DNA of 64,000 bases from Pseudomonadota bacterium (GCA_016720075.1 JADJXW010000020.1:186001-250000), one strand, 5' to 3'; numbered from the stretch's first letter, positions 1 to 9,184 are shown. Notes: a model not told the origin generated them from the letters alone. Made by a program: numbers and translations.

Positions 1-624
1 CATGCCCAGTTCGCCCGAGGCCAGGCGCTTGCGCTTTTCCTCTTCCATCGACACGCGTTTGGCGGCGGCTTCGGCCACCTTGGCGGCTTCGCCGCTGCGC
101 ACCACGCACACGCCATCGTCATCGGCCACGATCACATCGCCCGGATTGATGGCCTGCGCGGCGCAGATCACCGGGATGTTCACCGAACCCAGGCTGGCCT
201 TGATGGTGCCCTGCGCGTACACGCACTTGCTCCACACGGGGAAATCCATTTCCTTGAGCGTGGCCACATCGCGCACGCCGGCGTCGATGATCAACGCCTG
301 CACGCCGCGCGCCTGCAGCGAGGTGGCGAGCAGGTCACCGAAGTAACCGTCGCTGCAAGGCGAGGTTGGCGCCACCACGAGGATGTCACCGGGTTTGCAC
401 ACCTCGACCGCCACGTGAATCATCCAGTTGTCGCCCGGGGGCGATGAAACCGTGACGGCGGGGCCGGCGATGGACTTGCCCGAGTAGATGGGCCGCATGT
501 AGGGCGCCAGCAGGCCGGTGCGGCCCTGTGCCTCGTGGACGGTGGCCACGCCGTACTTGGCCAGTGCCTGGCTCACGGCGGCGTCGGGGCGCGGAATCTC
601 GCGCACACATACGTGCTTGCTCAT
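1..624 (-). CDS. ligK: 4-carboxy-4-hydroxy-2-oxoadipate aldolase/oxaloacetate decarboxylase (RraA-like fold), partial
   Basis: The frame is open from an ATG at 624 to the window edge, giving about 208 residues, so the C-terminus is missing. It reads as the RraA/HMG-CHA aldolase family: a GPAVTVSSPPGDNWMIH segment, a GDILVVAP strand, and the hallmark DAGVRD motif whose Arg-Asp pair serves substrate and divalent metal binding. Such enzymes cleave 4-carboxy-4-hydroxy-2-oxoadipate to pyruvate and oxaloacetate, the last step of protocatechuate 4,5-cleavage or gallate pathways. A GAGGAG ribosome binding site lies just upstream. It starts 10 bases after the LigW-like gene on the same strand, so the two are probably co-transcribed. 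Relatives include RraA and other aldolases; the symbol rests on motif and neighbour. Confidence 0.8.
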   Translation of the reverse strand, partial: MSKHVCVREIPRPDAAVSQALAKYGVATVHEAQGRTGLLAPYMRPIYSGKSIAGPAVTVSSPPGDNWMIHVAVEVCKPGDILVVAPTSPCSDGYFGDLLATSLQARGVQALIIDAGVRDVATLKEMDFPVWSKCVYAQGTIKASLGSVNIPVICAAQAINPGDVIVADDDGVCVVRSGEAAKVAEAAAKRVSMEEEKRKRLASGELGM

Positions 625-634
625 CAGTAGCTCC

Positions 635-1678
635 TCAGATATCCAGCTTGAATACGCGGCGCGGATTGCCTTCGAAGAAGGCCTTCTTGTCCGCATCGGG
701 AATGGTCATGGCGTCGCAGAAGCCGACTTCCTCGGGCACGTACTGGTACGGGTAGTCCATCGCGTACAGCACGCGGTCGACGCCGATCACCTTCTGGCAG
801 AACTCGATGGCCGGCTGCCAGGCCACGCCCGAGTTGGTGATGTAGACGTTGTTGCGCAGGTAGTGGCTGACCGGATGCTTCAGCGGCTTCATGAACGGGT
901 AGCGCTGCGAGCGCACCGTGGCGCCGTGCATGTAGTCGAGGCGATACAGCCAGAAGGGCAGTGCCTCGCCGGCGTGGCCGATGATGAACTGCAGCTTCGG
1001 GTGCCGGTCGAACACGCCGCCGGTGATGATGCGAAGCATATGCAGTCCGGTTTCGGAGCCGAAGCCGAATACCGCGCCATCCAGGCCCGCATCGAGGAAG
1101 GGCTTGATCATCGACGGCGGCGGGGTCTGCGGATGCAGGTAGATGGGCACGTTCAGCGCCTCGGCGGCCGCGAGCACGGGCTCGAACTGCGGCTCGTCGA
1201 GATAATGGCCCAGCGTGTGCGAATTGATGATCACGGCCTTGAAGCCCAGCTTCTTGATGCCGCGCTCCATTTCCTTCACGGCGTTGTCGGGGTCGTGCGG
1301 CGCCACGCACACCATGCCGGTGTAGCGCGTGGGATAGCGGCGGCAGGCCTCGGCAAGCTGGTCGTTGGCGTCCACCGCCAGCGCGCTGGCCTCGGCGGGC
1401 TGGAACACCTGCACGCCAGGGGCCGTGAGCGCGATGATCTGGTGATCGATGCCCGAAGCGTCCATGTCGGCGATGCGCTTGGCGCCCAGGTCGAGCAGCG
1501 ATTCGTGGATGAACTTGGCGCGCGGGCTCTGGTGTTTGCCATAAAAGCCCCAGAGGCTGCGGAAGCCCGGGTCCTGGAAGCTGGCGTCGTCGAGCAGCCG
1601 CATGTAGCCCTTGAGCACGTCCTGCGTCAGGAAGGCCTCCTCCGTGGCGATGCGCAGGTAGTTCACTTTGTTTACCAT
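635..1678 (-). CDS. ligW: 5-carboxyvanillate decarboxylase-like amidohydrolase
   Basis: The 347-residue product is an amidohydrolase-2 family decarboxylase. It has the N-terminal YLRIATEEAF motif of non-hydrolytic members (Glu in place of HxH), a YLHPQT histidine, a GHAGEALPFWLYRLDYMHG block and AMDYPYQYVPEEV near the end carrying the metal-binding Asp. The segments SLWGFY, INSHTLGHYLDE, VRSQRY and TNSGVAW match remembered LigW sequences more closely than 2,3-dihydroxybenzoate or gamma-resorcylate decarboxylases. LigW removes the 5-carboxyl of 5-carboxyvanillate to give vanillate in lignin biphenyl degradation. I chose the ATG at 1678 over an upstream in-frame TTG at 1693 because a GGGGGA Shine-Dalgarno precedes it. 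The substrate is inferred; another hydroxybenzoate is possible. Confidence 0.75.
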   Translation of the reverse strand: MVNKVNYLRIATEEAFLTQDVLKGYMRLLDDASFQDPGFRSLWGFYGKHQSPRAKFIHESLLDLGAKRIADMDASGIDHQIIALTAPGVQVFQPAEASALAVDANDQLAEACRRYPTRYTGMVCVAPHDPDNAVKEMERGIKKLGFKAVIINSHTLGHYLDEPQFEPVLAAAEALNVPIYLHPQTPPPSMIKPFLDAGLDGAVFGFGSETGLHMLRIITGGVFDRHPKLQFIIGHAGEALPFWLYRLDYMHGATVRSQRYPFMKPLKHPVSHYLRNNVYITNSGVAWQPAIEFCQKVIGVDRVLYAMDYPYQYVPEEVGFCDAMTIPDADKKAFFEGNPRRVFKLDI

Positions 1679-1728
1679 TGAAGGATCCCCCAATCGTTAC
1701 GGCACTAAAGCCTGAGTATTTTAACTCC

Positions 1729-3159
1729 ATGAGCTACCCGGATCTGTATCTCCTCATCGACGGACAGCGCCTTGGCGCCGAAGGCCGTCGCACCGTGCCC
1801 GTGATCAATCCCGCCACCGAGGAGGTGTTGGGGCAACTGCCGCTGGCAACTGCTGCAGACCTGGACCGTGCCCTGGAGGCCGCACAGCGCAGCTGGCCGG
1901 TGTGGCGCGCGCTGGGCCCGCAGCAGCGCGGCCGCATCCTGCGCAAGGCCTCTGACCTGCTGCGCGAGCGAGCCGACGCCATCGCCGCCATTGCCACGCG
2001 CGAGGAAGGCAAGCCGCTGCCCGAAGCCAGGATGGAACTGATGATGTCGGCCGACATCATCGAGTGGTATGCCGAGGAGGGCCGTCGGGCCTACGGCCGT
2101 GTGCTGCCACAGCGCATCCCCGGCATGCGAATGACGGTCGTCAAGGAGCCGGTGGGGCCGGTGGCGGCCTTTGCGCCATGGAATTTTCCGCTTGGCAATC
2201 CGGCGCGCAAACTCGGTTCGCCGCTGGCCGCCGGTTGCAGCGTCATCCTGAAGCCGGCCGAGGAATCCCCCGCCAGCGCGCTCGCCATTGCGCAGGCGCT
2301 GGTCGACGCGGGCGTGCCGGCCGGCGTTCTCAATGTGGTCTTCGGCGTGCCGGCGGATGTGTCGCAGCAGCTGATCAGCTCGCCGATCATCCGCGGCGTG
2401 CATTTCACGGGCTCCATTCCCGTGGGCAAGCAGCTCACCGCGATGGCCGCTGCCGGCATGAAGCGCACGACGATGGAGCTCGGCGGCCATGCCCCGGTGC
2501 TGGTGTTCGACGACGTGGACGTGGATGCGGTGCTCGATCTGGCCGCCACCTCCAAGTTCCGCAACGCGGGCCAGGTGTGCGTATCGCCCACGCGCTTCTA
2601 CGTGCACGAGGGAATCTACGAGAAGTTCGCGCAGGGCTTCGCGGCGCGCGCGAAGAGCTGGCCGGTGGGCAATGGCCTCGAGGCGGGCATCAAGATGGGG
2701 CCTCTGGCCCATGCCCGACGCCGACCCGCCGTCGCGGCGTTGATCGATGAGGCGATCACGAAGGGCGCGCGCAAGCTGGCCGGTGGCGAGGCACTGCCGG
2801 GCAAGGGCTACTTCTACGCGCCCACCATCCTGGCCGACGTGCCCGACAGCGCGCGCATCATGAACGAGGAGCCATTCGGCCCCGTGGCGGTGCTGCAGCC
2901 GTTCCGCGATTTCGACGAGGTGGTGAAGCAGGCCAACCGGCTGCCGTTCGGCCTGGCCGCCTATGCCTTCACGAACAATGCGAAGCGCGTGAACCTGCTG
3001 GGCGAACAGATCGAATCCGGCATGCTCGGCATCAACAGCTTCATGATCGCCATGCCCGAGGCGCCGTTCGGCGGCGTGAAGGAAAGCGGACACGGATCGG
3101 AAGAGGGCATCGAGGGGCTCGATGCCTGCCTCGTGACCAAGTTCATCACCGAATCGTAA
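1729..3159 (+). CDS. NAD(P)-dependent aldehyde dehydrogenase (succinate-semialdehyde dehydrogenase type)
   Basis: The 476-residue protein is a full-length aldehyde dehydrogenase. It carries the cofactor-site segment APWNFPLGNPARK, the FTGSIPVGKQL nucleotide loop, the general base Glu in MELGGHAPV (about residue 250), the nucleophile Cys in GQVCVSPTRF (about 284) and the NEEPFGPVA motif. The ATG at 1729 is preferred to one at 1678 because the extra 17 residues are unlike the family and overlap the divergent ligW start. Only about 50 bp separate the two starts, so the genes probably share a control region. An aromatic or semialdehyde substrate from the neighbouring lignin-type pathway is plausible but not shown by sequence. 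Confidence 0.85.
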   Translation: MSYPDLYLLIDGQRLGAEGRRTVPVINPATEEVLGQLPLATAADLDRALEAAQRSWPVWRALGPQQRGRILRKASDLLRERADAIAAIATREEGKPLPEARMELMMSADIIEWYAEEGRRAYGRVLPQRIPGMRMTVVKEPVGPVAAFAPWNFPLGNPARKLGSPLAAGCSVILKPAEESPASALAIAQALVDAGVPAGVLNVVFGVPADVSQQLISSPIIRGVHFTGSIPVGKQLTAMAAAGMKRTTMELGGHAPVLVFDDVDVDAVLDLAATSKFRNAGQVCVSPTRFYVHEGIYEKFAQGFAARAKSWPVGNGLEAGIKMGPLAHARRRPAVAALIDEAITKGARKLAGGEALPGKGYFYAPTILADVPDSARIMNEEPFGPVAVLQPFRDFDEVVKQANRLPFGLAAYAFTNNAKRVNLLGEQIESGMLGINSFMIAMPEAPFGGVKESGHGSEEGIEGLDACLVTKFITES

Positions 3160-3174
3160 TTCGCGCGTCGGGCG

Positions 3175-3975
3175 TTACAGCAGCAACCAGGCCGCGAGCC
3201 CCGCGGCCAGGAAGCGCCACCAGGCAAACAGCGCCAGGCCGTGGCGGTTGAGCCACGCCACCATCCACTTCACCGCCAGCGCGGCCGATATCCACGCGGC
3301 CGCGAATCCCACGAGCAGGGCCGGCCAACCATAGGCCGCCACCATGCCATCGCCGCCTTTGAGCGCCGCATAAGCCGTGGCTGCGGTGAGCGTGAGTACG
3401 CCGAGCAGGAACGCGAACTCCACGGCCGCCGCCATCGAAAGCCCCACGGCCAGCCCACCCAGGATGGTGACCAGGCTGCGACTGGTGCCGGGCCACATGG
3501 CCAGGCATTGCATGAGGCCGATGACAAGCGCCAGCTTCCACGTGAGGTGCGCCAGGTCGCGACCTTCGCGGCGCGCGCGCGTCCACTTCGACAACGCCAG
3601 GATGAGCACGCCACCGACCACCCAGGCGGCGATCACCGGCTTCACGCCGAAGAGGTGTTGCTCGATCAGATCATCGAACAGCAACCCCAGCACTGCCGCG
3701 GGCAGGAAGGCCACGATGATGCACAGGGCCAGCTTGAGTCCCGTGCCATCCTGCCCGAACACACCCCGCACCATGCTGGTGACCCGGATGCGATACAGGC
3801 CGAGCACGGCCAGGATGGCGCCGGCCTGGATGGCGATGGCATAGCCGTTGGAGGCTGCGCTTTCCGGAATGCCCAGCAGCCGCTGCGCGATCAGCAGGTG
3901 ACCGGTGGAGCTGACGGGAAGATATTCGGTGATGCCTTCGACGAGGCCGAGAATGAAAGCCTGGAGCAGATCCAT
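3175..3975 (-). CDS. uppP: undecaprenyl-diphosphatase UppP/BacA
   Basis: The 266-residue polytopic membrane protein has the two BacA signatures: the N-terminal LVEGITEYLPVSSTGHLL with the acidic and Ser/Thr active-site residues, and the internal MWPGTSRSLVTILGG with the catalytic Arg. About eight hydrophobic segments are visible. It dephosphorylates undecaprenyl diphosphate to recycle the lipid carrier for peptidoglycan and other envelope polymers, and overproduction gives bacitracin resistance. Length matches the family. It converges on the aldehyde dehydrogenase (15-base gap) and lies just downstream of the S8 protease gene on the same strand, only 37 bases away, so the two may be transcribed together. 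Confidence 0.96.
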   Translation of the reverse strand: MDLLQAFILGLVEGITEYLPVSSTGHLLIAQRLLGIPESAASNGYAIAIQAGAILAVLGLYRIRVTSMVRGVFGQDGTGLKLALCIIVAFLPAAVLGLLFDDLIEQHLFGVKPVIAAWVVGGVLILALSKWTRARREGRDLAHLTWKLALVIGLMQCLAMWPGTSRSLVTILGGLAVGLSMAAAVEFAFLLGVLTLTAATAYAALKGGDGMVAAYGWPALLVGFAAAWISAALAVKWMVAWLNRHGLALFAWWRFLAAGLAAWLLL

Positions 3976-4012
3976 CGCGCAATCCTAGCCGGATTCCGAC
4001 GCGGCTGCGGCT

Positions 4013-5974
4013 TCAGTGCGCGAAGTTCCGACGGCGTCGCGCAATCAGCAGCCCGCCCGAGAGCAGCAGCAGCAGCCAGGAATATGCACCGCCACCGCCC
4101 GTGCTGGTGGAGGGCGGGGGAGAGGTGGTGGTGGTGCCGCCGCTGCTGGCCGCCGCCATCACGATGCTGACATCGGCTGAGTCGGTGGCGCCCAAGTTGT
4201 CGGTGACCGTCAGTCGCAGCAGCACGGTGCCATTGGCCTGCACGGGCACGCTGGCCACGGACTGCGCGGCATTGGTGATGGCCGGTGGGCTTGCGCCACT
4301 GGTGGCCGAGACCACGCTCCACTGGTAGGTGCCCGTGCGCCCAGTGGCCACGCCGCTGGCAGAGCCATCGAGCGAGACGGTGTTGCCAGCGCGCAGCGTG
4401 CCGGTGACGGCAGCCACCGCGATGGGTCGCAGCGCTTCGTTCACGGCGCCGGAGGCAAACAGCAGCCCGGCGCCGCACACCTGCGTATTGCAGATGCACT
4501 CGGTGTTCTGCACATCGGTGGCGCCGGTGGGCAGATGGCAGGCCGGCGGAGCGGGCACCGTGTCGCTGGTGGTGGGGAAAGGACGCGCCGAGGCCTTCAT
4601 GCGCGCGATCAGCGCGGCGGGCGAGAGCGAGGGATTCACCGCCTTCATCAGGCCCGCCACGCCCGCGGCCAGCGGCGAGGCGAAGCTGGTGCCCACGTTC
4701 GGGTTGAGCTGGTCGGTGTAGTTGTTGGCGCCAGGCGTGGTGAGCCCGGCATTGCTGGTGGTGTCTAGCGAGAACAGGCAGGGCGATCCCGGCGCAATAT
4801 TCACGCAGTTGCCGCCCGGCGCGGACAGCGCCACGGCCGGCCCCAGGTCGCTGAAGCCCACCTTCGTACCCACATGGCGCACGCCGGCCACGGCCATCAC
4901 GCCGGGGCAGTTGGCGGGGGAACCCACGTCTTTGCCATCGTTGCCGGCCGAGGCCACGATCAGCACGCCGTGCTTGGTGATGTCTTCGACCGCGGTGGCA
5001 TACATCGCATCGCAGGCATCGGCCGAGCCCAGGCTCATGTTCAGGATCTGCGCGGGTGTGGCATTGAGCGGCGGCACCACGCCACCGGCCAGCAGCCCCG
5101 GCGGAGGCGATAGCCCCGAGGCCCAGTACATGCCTGCGAGCACGTCGGAGTTGAACCCGCCGCACTTGGAAAGAACACGGATCGGCTGCACGCGGATGTT
5201 GAAGCCCGTGCCGGCAACGCCCGCGCCATTGTCGGTGTTGGCGGCGATCATTCCCGCCACGCGGGTGCCATGCCAGGAGCTGTCGGTCGGCTGGTCCTGG
5301 TCCGGACCTCCGCCGCAGTTGTGGCCCGAGAACGGGCCGCTGGCCAGCTCCGCCGCCGAGATGAAATCGCCTTCATCCGACGCATCGGCATCCCAGCCAT
5401 CGCCATCGCCCGCCGCGGCCGGCAGGTTCACGAAGTCGTAACCCGGCACCAGCTTGCCCGCCAGGTCCGGATGGTTGAAGCGCACACCGGTATCGAGCAC
5501 GGCCACGACGACGGGGGAGGTGGCAGGGGTGCCACCGCCCTTGGTCACATCCCAGGCCGCATCGGCACGGATGGCCGAGGGCTGCGCGGACTTGAGGTAC
5601 CACTGGCCGGTGGTGAAGAGCGGATCGTTGGGCGTGTAGGCCAGCGCCTTCACGCGGCGATCGGCCACCACCAGCTCCACGGCCGGGTCGCTGCGCAGAT
5701 CGGCCATCAGCGCATCCAGTTCGGCCCCGGTGCGTTCCCGGTCCAGCCGGACCACCGACATGCCGCCGCCGATCACGCGGCCTGCGGCCAGGCGCCTGCC
5801 GCGGCGTTCGGCCAGGGCCGAAACCTTGTCTTCGCCGATTCGAGTGGCCGAGCCGGCATCACGCCATTTGACGATGACGCGGTCGGTGGAGGTTGCCGGA
5901 GCAGAGAATGCGAGGCCGGGCGCCATCGCAGCGAGCGCCACCAATGCCAGCAGATGTGTGAACCGGATATTCAC
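4013..5974 (-). CDS. secreted subtilisin-like (S8) serine protease with C-terminal sorting tail
   Basis: The product is about 653 residues from a GTG at 5974, chosen because it places a signal peptide (NIRFTHLLALVALAAMAPG...) at the N-terminus; the frame is open further upstream. Next comes a propeptide-like region (about 30-110), then an S8 catalytic domain with Asp161 in VVAVLDTG, His235 in SSWHGTRVAGM, the oxyanion Asn in ASAGNDG and Ser430 in VGTSFASPLAAG. A beta-rich PKD-like module follows, then a Thr/Ser/Pro linker and a tail GGGAYSW plus hydrophobic stretch plus RRRR. That tail resembles GlyGly-CTERM substrates of rhombosortase, implying surface display or processing. The substrate is unknown. 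Confidence 0.88.
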   Translation of the reverse strand: MNIRFTHLLALVALAAMAPGLAFSAPATSTDRVIVKWRDAGSATRIGEDKVSALAERRGRRLAAGRVIGGGMSVVRLDRERTGAELDALMADLRSDPAVELVVADRRVKALAYTPNDPLFTTGQWYLKSAQPSAIRADAAWDVTKGGGTPATSPVVVAVLDTGVRFNHPDLAGKLVPGYDFVNLPAAAGDGDGWDADASDEGDFISAAELASGPFSGHNCGGGPDQDQPTDSSWHGTRVAGMIAANTDNGAGVAGTGFNIRVQPIRVLSKCGGFNSDVLAGMYWASGLSPPPGLLAGGVVPPLNATPAQILNMSLGSADACDAMYATAVEDITKHGVLIVASAGNDGKDVGSPANCPGVMAVAGVRHVGTKVGFSDLGPAVALSAPGGNCVNIAPGSPCLFSLDTTSNAGLTTPGANNYTDQLNPNVGTSFASPLAAGVAGLMKAVNPSLSPAALIARMKASARPFPTTSDTVPAPPACHLPTGATDVQNTECICNTQVCGAGLLFASGAVNEALRPIAVAAVTGTLRAGNTVSLDGSASGVATGRTGTYQWSVVSATSGASPPAITNAAQSVASVPVQANGTVLLRLTVTDNLGATDSADVSIVMAAASSGGTTTTSPPPSTSTGGGGAYSWLLLLLSGGLLIARRRRNFAH

Positions 5975-6199
5975 GGTGTACGCATGGTAGCCCGGGCAGG
6001 CTTGCCGCGCACGGATGACAGCGATCACGAATGAGTCCTTGTGCACAACTTCGACGGTTGCGATCGATATGTCAGTGGACAGTCGCCACACGACGACAGC
6101 GGGAGAGTTTCGTAAGGAAGACCTCAGTTTCGCTTGCGGCACTTGCCCTCGCGCGGGAGTCCAATCGCCGTGCACCGAAACCAAAGCGAGGAAACGACG

Positions 6200-6454
6200 A
6201 TGCAACAGAAAACTTCACAGCGCGGTCAGGGCATGACCGAGTACATAATCGTGGTGGCGCTGGTGGCAATCGCCGCGATTGGTGTCTACACGGCGTTCGG
6301 CAAGACGGTGCGTGGGCAGATGGCTGTCACGGCCCAGGCGCTGGCGGGCAACGCGGCGGACCAGGCGCGTACCGAGTCGAACACCGGCGGACAGGATGCC
6401 ACCACGCAGGCGCAGCGCGCCGTTCAACTCGACAACTTCGACCAGGCGCAGTGA
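6200..6454 (+). CDS. Flp-type IVb pilin
   Basis: A small 84-residue protein beginning at an ATG preceded by GAGGAAA. A short basic, polar leader is followed by the type IV-b pilin block QGMTEYIIVVALVAIAAIG, with the Glu that aligns at position +5 of mature pilins, then a hydrophilic C-terminal half rich in Ala, Gln and Thr. Flp pilins are cleaved by a TadV/CpaA-type prepilin peptidase and polymerised by the Tad machine. It is the first gene of the cluster that follows, consistent with being the major pilin, and its stop overlaps the next start. No prepilin peptidase gene is in the window. Confidence 0.85.
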   Translation: MQQKTSQRGQGMTEYIIVVALVAIAAIGVYTAFGKTVRGQMAVTAQALAGNAADQARTESNTGGQDATTQAQRAVQLDNFDQAQ

Positions 6455-7776
6455 GCGCCGTGCGTCGGCCGCATTCAGGACAGGCTTCGGTACTGCTGGT
6501 CGCGCTGGTGGCGAGCATGCTGGCCTGTTTCGCTGTCGTGTTCAGCGCAGGCCAACTGGTCAACGACAAGATGCGCCTGGTGAATGCGGCCGATGCCGCG
6601 GCCTACAGCGCTGCCACCTGGGAAGCGCGCAGCCTCAACTTCCAGTCATACATGAACCGCGCCATTGTGGCCAACGAAGTGGCGCTGGCGCAGCTGGTCA
6701 GCCTGCGTTCCTGGTCGCGCTATGTGGCAACAGCAACGGCCAATAGCGCCCGCGTCGCGCAGTTCATCCCCTACCTGGCTGGCCCGGCCAGAACGCTGGC
6801 GCAGGGCTGGCGGTCCATCGATACGACATTGCAATCCACGCTGCCTGGCATGGAGGCCGGAATCAGCTCCTGGAACGTTGATGTGCTGGCCAATGCGCAG
6901 GCCGTGGCGCATCAACAGGCGCCCATCGTTGCCGCGGACCTGGTGAATGAGGTGGCGCGACGCAATGAGCCGCGCGCACAGGTCACGTCTGCCACGCGCC
7001 TGCTCGAGGCCCGCAATGGGGCCCAATGGCTGAACCAGTTCACCGATCGATACCGCCGCGGCGGAGGTGACCTGCGACGCTTCAGCACGCTGCTCATGGA
7101 TTCGCGCGACGGATTCACCCGTTCCCGCCGCGCGCAACTGCAGATCGCCCCGGGAGTGCTGGAAATCGCCAGGCGAGGAGGAACGGATCTCATCGCAGAG
7201 CAGAGCTGGCGCGGGGTCGATACCTTGTCCGCGCACCTGAATCTGCTGCTGGCATCCGTCGAGACACCCATCGGCTGGGGGGCTGCCGAACAGATGCGCG
7301 CACCAGTTTCACAGCGAGGTCAGCACGGGGGAAGCCTGTCGCGGAACCCTGCCGCATCGCGTCGGGCGCTGAACGCCCTGCGGCCGTCGCGTGCGTACCG
7401 CGGACTGCCGGAAATCCGCGACATCATCACTCCCTCGCGACGGGACGAGCGCACGCTCCGCTATGCCGTTGCCCTGAGCATGCCATCGAGATCCATCCAG
7501 ACGGTCGACAGGCTGTTGATGCCCGCAGGCATCCAGGCGCCAGATGGAACATCGCACACGCTTGCCGCCAACCTGGCAGGCAACGCCATCCATGCGCTGG
7601 GCACGGCCGAGGTCTATTTCAGAAGGCCACAGCCCAGGGCCGACGGCAGGCAGGAGTACCCGAGCCTGTTCAACCCCTACTGGCATGTCCGCCTGGTCGA
7701 CGTTTCCCGGCAGGAACGCTCGCTGGTGGCCCCGACCCATGGGCTTGCGCTCGATCCCTTCGCGGTGGTGCCATGA
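6451..7776 (+). CDS. TadG-like pilus assembly protein
   Basis: The 441-residue product starts at a GTG overlapping the pilin stop; an in-frame GTG at 6460 is an alternative. The N-terminus, SGQASVLLVALVASMLACF, is the single hydrophobic helix of the TadE/TadG-like family with a QA(S)xxL leader. It is followed by the family's NAADAAAYSAATWEARSLNF segment. The rest is a large, mostly hydrophilic extracytoplasmic region without a recognisable catalytic motif. TadG-like minor pseudopilins are thought to act in pilus initiation or anchoring in the envelope. It is coupled to the following TadE-like gene by an ATGA overlap. Confidence 0.75.
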   Translation: MSAVRRPHSGQASVLLVALVASMLACFAVVFSAGQLVNDKMRLVNAADAAAYSAATWEARSLNFQSYMNRAIVANEVALAQLVSLRSWSRYVATATANSARVAQFIPYLAGPARTLAQGWRSIDTTLQSTLPGMEAGISSWNVDVLANAQAVAHQQAPIVAADLVNEVARRNEPRAQVTSATRLLEARNGAQWLNQFTDRYRRGGGDLRRFSTLLMDSRDGFTRSRRAQLQIAPGVLEIARRGGTDLIAEQSWRGVDTLSAHLNLLLASVETPIGWGAAEQMRAPVSQRGQHGGSLSRNPAASRRALNALRPSRAYRGLPEIRDIITPSRRDERTLRYAVALSMPSRSIQTVDRLLMPAGIQAPDGTSHTLAANLAGNAIHALGTAEVYFRRPQPRADGRQEYPSLFNPYWHVRLVDVSRQERSLVAPTHGLALDPFAVVP

Positions 7777-8501
7777 CCAGGGTATGTGGCCAGAGCATGG
7801 TGGAGTTCTCCGCCGGCGTCGCAGTCCTGGGCATGCTGACCCTGGGAACCATCAGCGTCGCTGGCCTCCAGGAGGTGCAGCGGCGCGGGATCATCGCTGC
7901 GCGCGAAGCGGCACATCAGGGGGAATGGGTTCGCGGAAGAAGTGGCACGGCGTCGTTGCGCGAGCAGGTCTCACGCGCGCACTTCGATGATGCGAGCCTC
8001 ACCAACGCCACCGGCAGCGATCGCATCCTGCGGCCAGCAGATATCGAACTGACGAACCAGGATGCCGGAGCGCCGGGTCGCGGAGCGGCCGCATTTACCT
8101 TCCTGCTGCAGCCATTGCGTACCGCCGGAGGCTTCCTGGGACGTGGTTTCGACCTGGAGGATGAGGGGTTCCAGACTGGCATCGTCAGCGCGATCGCCCG
8201 GGGTTCGCCGCGGATGCCAGAACCATTCGACACCCTCCAACCCAGGTTTGATCAGCCTTTCGCGCTGCTTGGAGATGACTGGTCTGCCTCCGGCCCATCC
8301 CATGCGGCGCGGCGGGCGGGCGGTCTGGTACCAACACATATGTTGGCGCCTGTTTCAGCCATCTGGCGCCCGCTGGCTGCTCCACTCGCCCTTTTCGAGC
8401 CTTCGCTGCGGGAACTGTGCTTTGGTCTGATCGAGCCAGACAGGGTGCCAGAAGACAGGCTTGGGCCTGGCGTGGCGCAGAGGCCTGCAGCATGTCCTTG
8501 A
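7773..8501 (+). CDS. TadE-like minor pseudopilin
   Basis: The 242-residue protein opens with QSMVEFSAGVAVLGMLTLG, the TadE/F-type leader with Glu at position +5 after the likely cleavage site and a hydrophobic helix. The remainder is a soluble region rich in Gly, Arg and Pro. TadE and TadF are processed pseudopilins required for Flp pilus biogenesis. The start overlaps the upstream stop (ATGA) and the 3' end overlaps the next gene, so the cluster is tightly coupled. Assignment rests on the N-terminal signature and operon position only; the C-terminal domain is unlike anything I recognise. Confidence 0.65.
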   Translation: MTRVCGQSMVEFSAGVAVLGMLTLGTISVAGLQEVQRRGIIAAREAAHQGEWVRGRSGTASLREQVSRAHFDDASLTNATGSDRILRPADIELTNQDAGAPGRGAAAFTFLLQPLRTAGGFLGRGFDLEDEGFQTGIVSAIARGSPRMPEPFDTLQPRFDQPFALLGDDWSASGPSHAARRAGGLVPTHMLAPVSAIWRPLAAPLALFEPSLRELCFGLIEPDRVPEDRLGPGVAQRPAACP

Positions 8502-9184
8502 TGTTGGTGATGATGCTAGGCCTGTGCTTCGCGGTCGAAGTCGCAGCCCAAGACATGCAACCGTTCGCACGGAACCTCAACGTGCACGTCGAGCAGCTGG
8601 AAGGCGACGTAGCACTCAATGGAGTGCCGGTCACGATCACGCGCGCCGAAGGCCCCGGCGTGCCTGCATTGGCCGAGCGAATGATCAACCAGTGGCGCAG
8701 CGAGTCAGGTCCGGATTCGGTATGGCTGTCCGAATGCTGCGGCTGGAAACTCGCAAGCCGCATCCACAACGGTGAATCGCAGGTCGTTCAGTGGCGAACC
8801 ACTGTCACAGACTCCGAACTGCTGTGGTCGACCCTGGTCGCCACCGCACCACCGCCAGCGCCCCCTATGGTGAACGCGCCGTTACCGCCCGACTGCCGTT
8901 GGAGCGGGCCGGTTCATGGGAAGGTCGCAGGCAATCAGTATGTCCAGATCTCTGCACGCTGCGCGCTGGACCCGCAAGCCGCGCTCGACCTGATGATCCG
9001 GCGGCTGGCCAGCGCCGGTTGGCGCTGGCAGCGCCAGGGAAGGCTGGTGGTGCACGCCGCACGCGGACAAGTCAGGGCGCAGCTGATCGCCGCACCCATG
9101 CTGGATCCCAGGAGGCTTCCAGCCCCAGGTCAGTCCTCGCTTGTACTGCTGGAAGCGCGACCCTCTGGCGGTTCGTTCCGATGA
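8492..9184 (+). CDS. exported protein of unknown function in the Tad cluster
   Basis: The 230-residue product begins MSLMLVMMLGLCFAVEVAAQ, a plausible Sec signal peptide, followed by a soluble region with two Cys pairs (SECCGWK; then DCRWS and ARCALD). I do not recognise a family. Its overlap of 10 bases with the upstream TadE-like gene and of 4 bases with the next pseudopilin gene places it inside the pilus operon, so an envelope accessory role is the simplest inference. Frame and coding character are consistent throughout with no internal stop. Confidence 0.6.
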   Translation: MSLMLVMMLGLCFAVEVAAQDMQPFARNLNVHVEQLEGDVALNGVPVTITRAEGPGVPALAERMINQWRSESGPDSVWLSECCGWKLASRIHNGESQVVQWRTTVTDSELLWSTLVATAPPPAPPMVNAPLPPDCRWSGPVHGKVAGNQYVQISARCALDPQAALDLMIRRLASAGWRWQRQGRLVVHAARGQVRAQLIAAPMLDPRRLPAPGQSSLVLLEARPSGGSFR

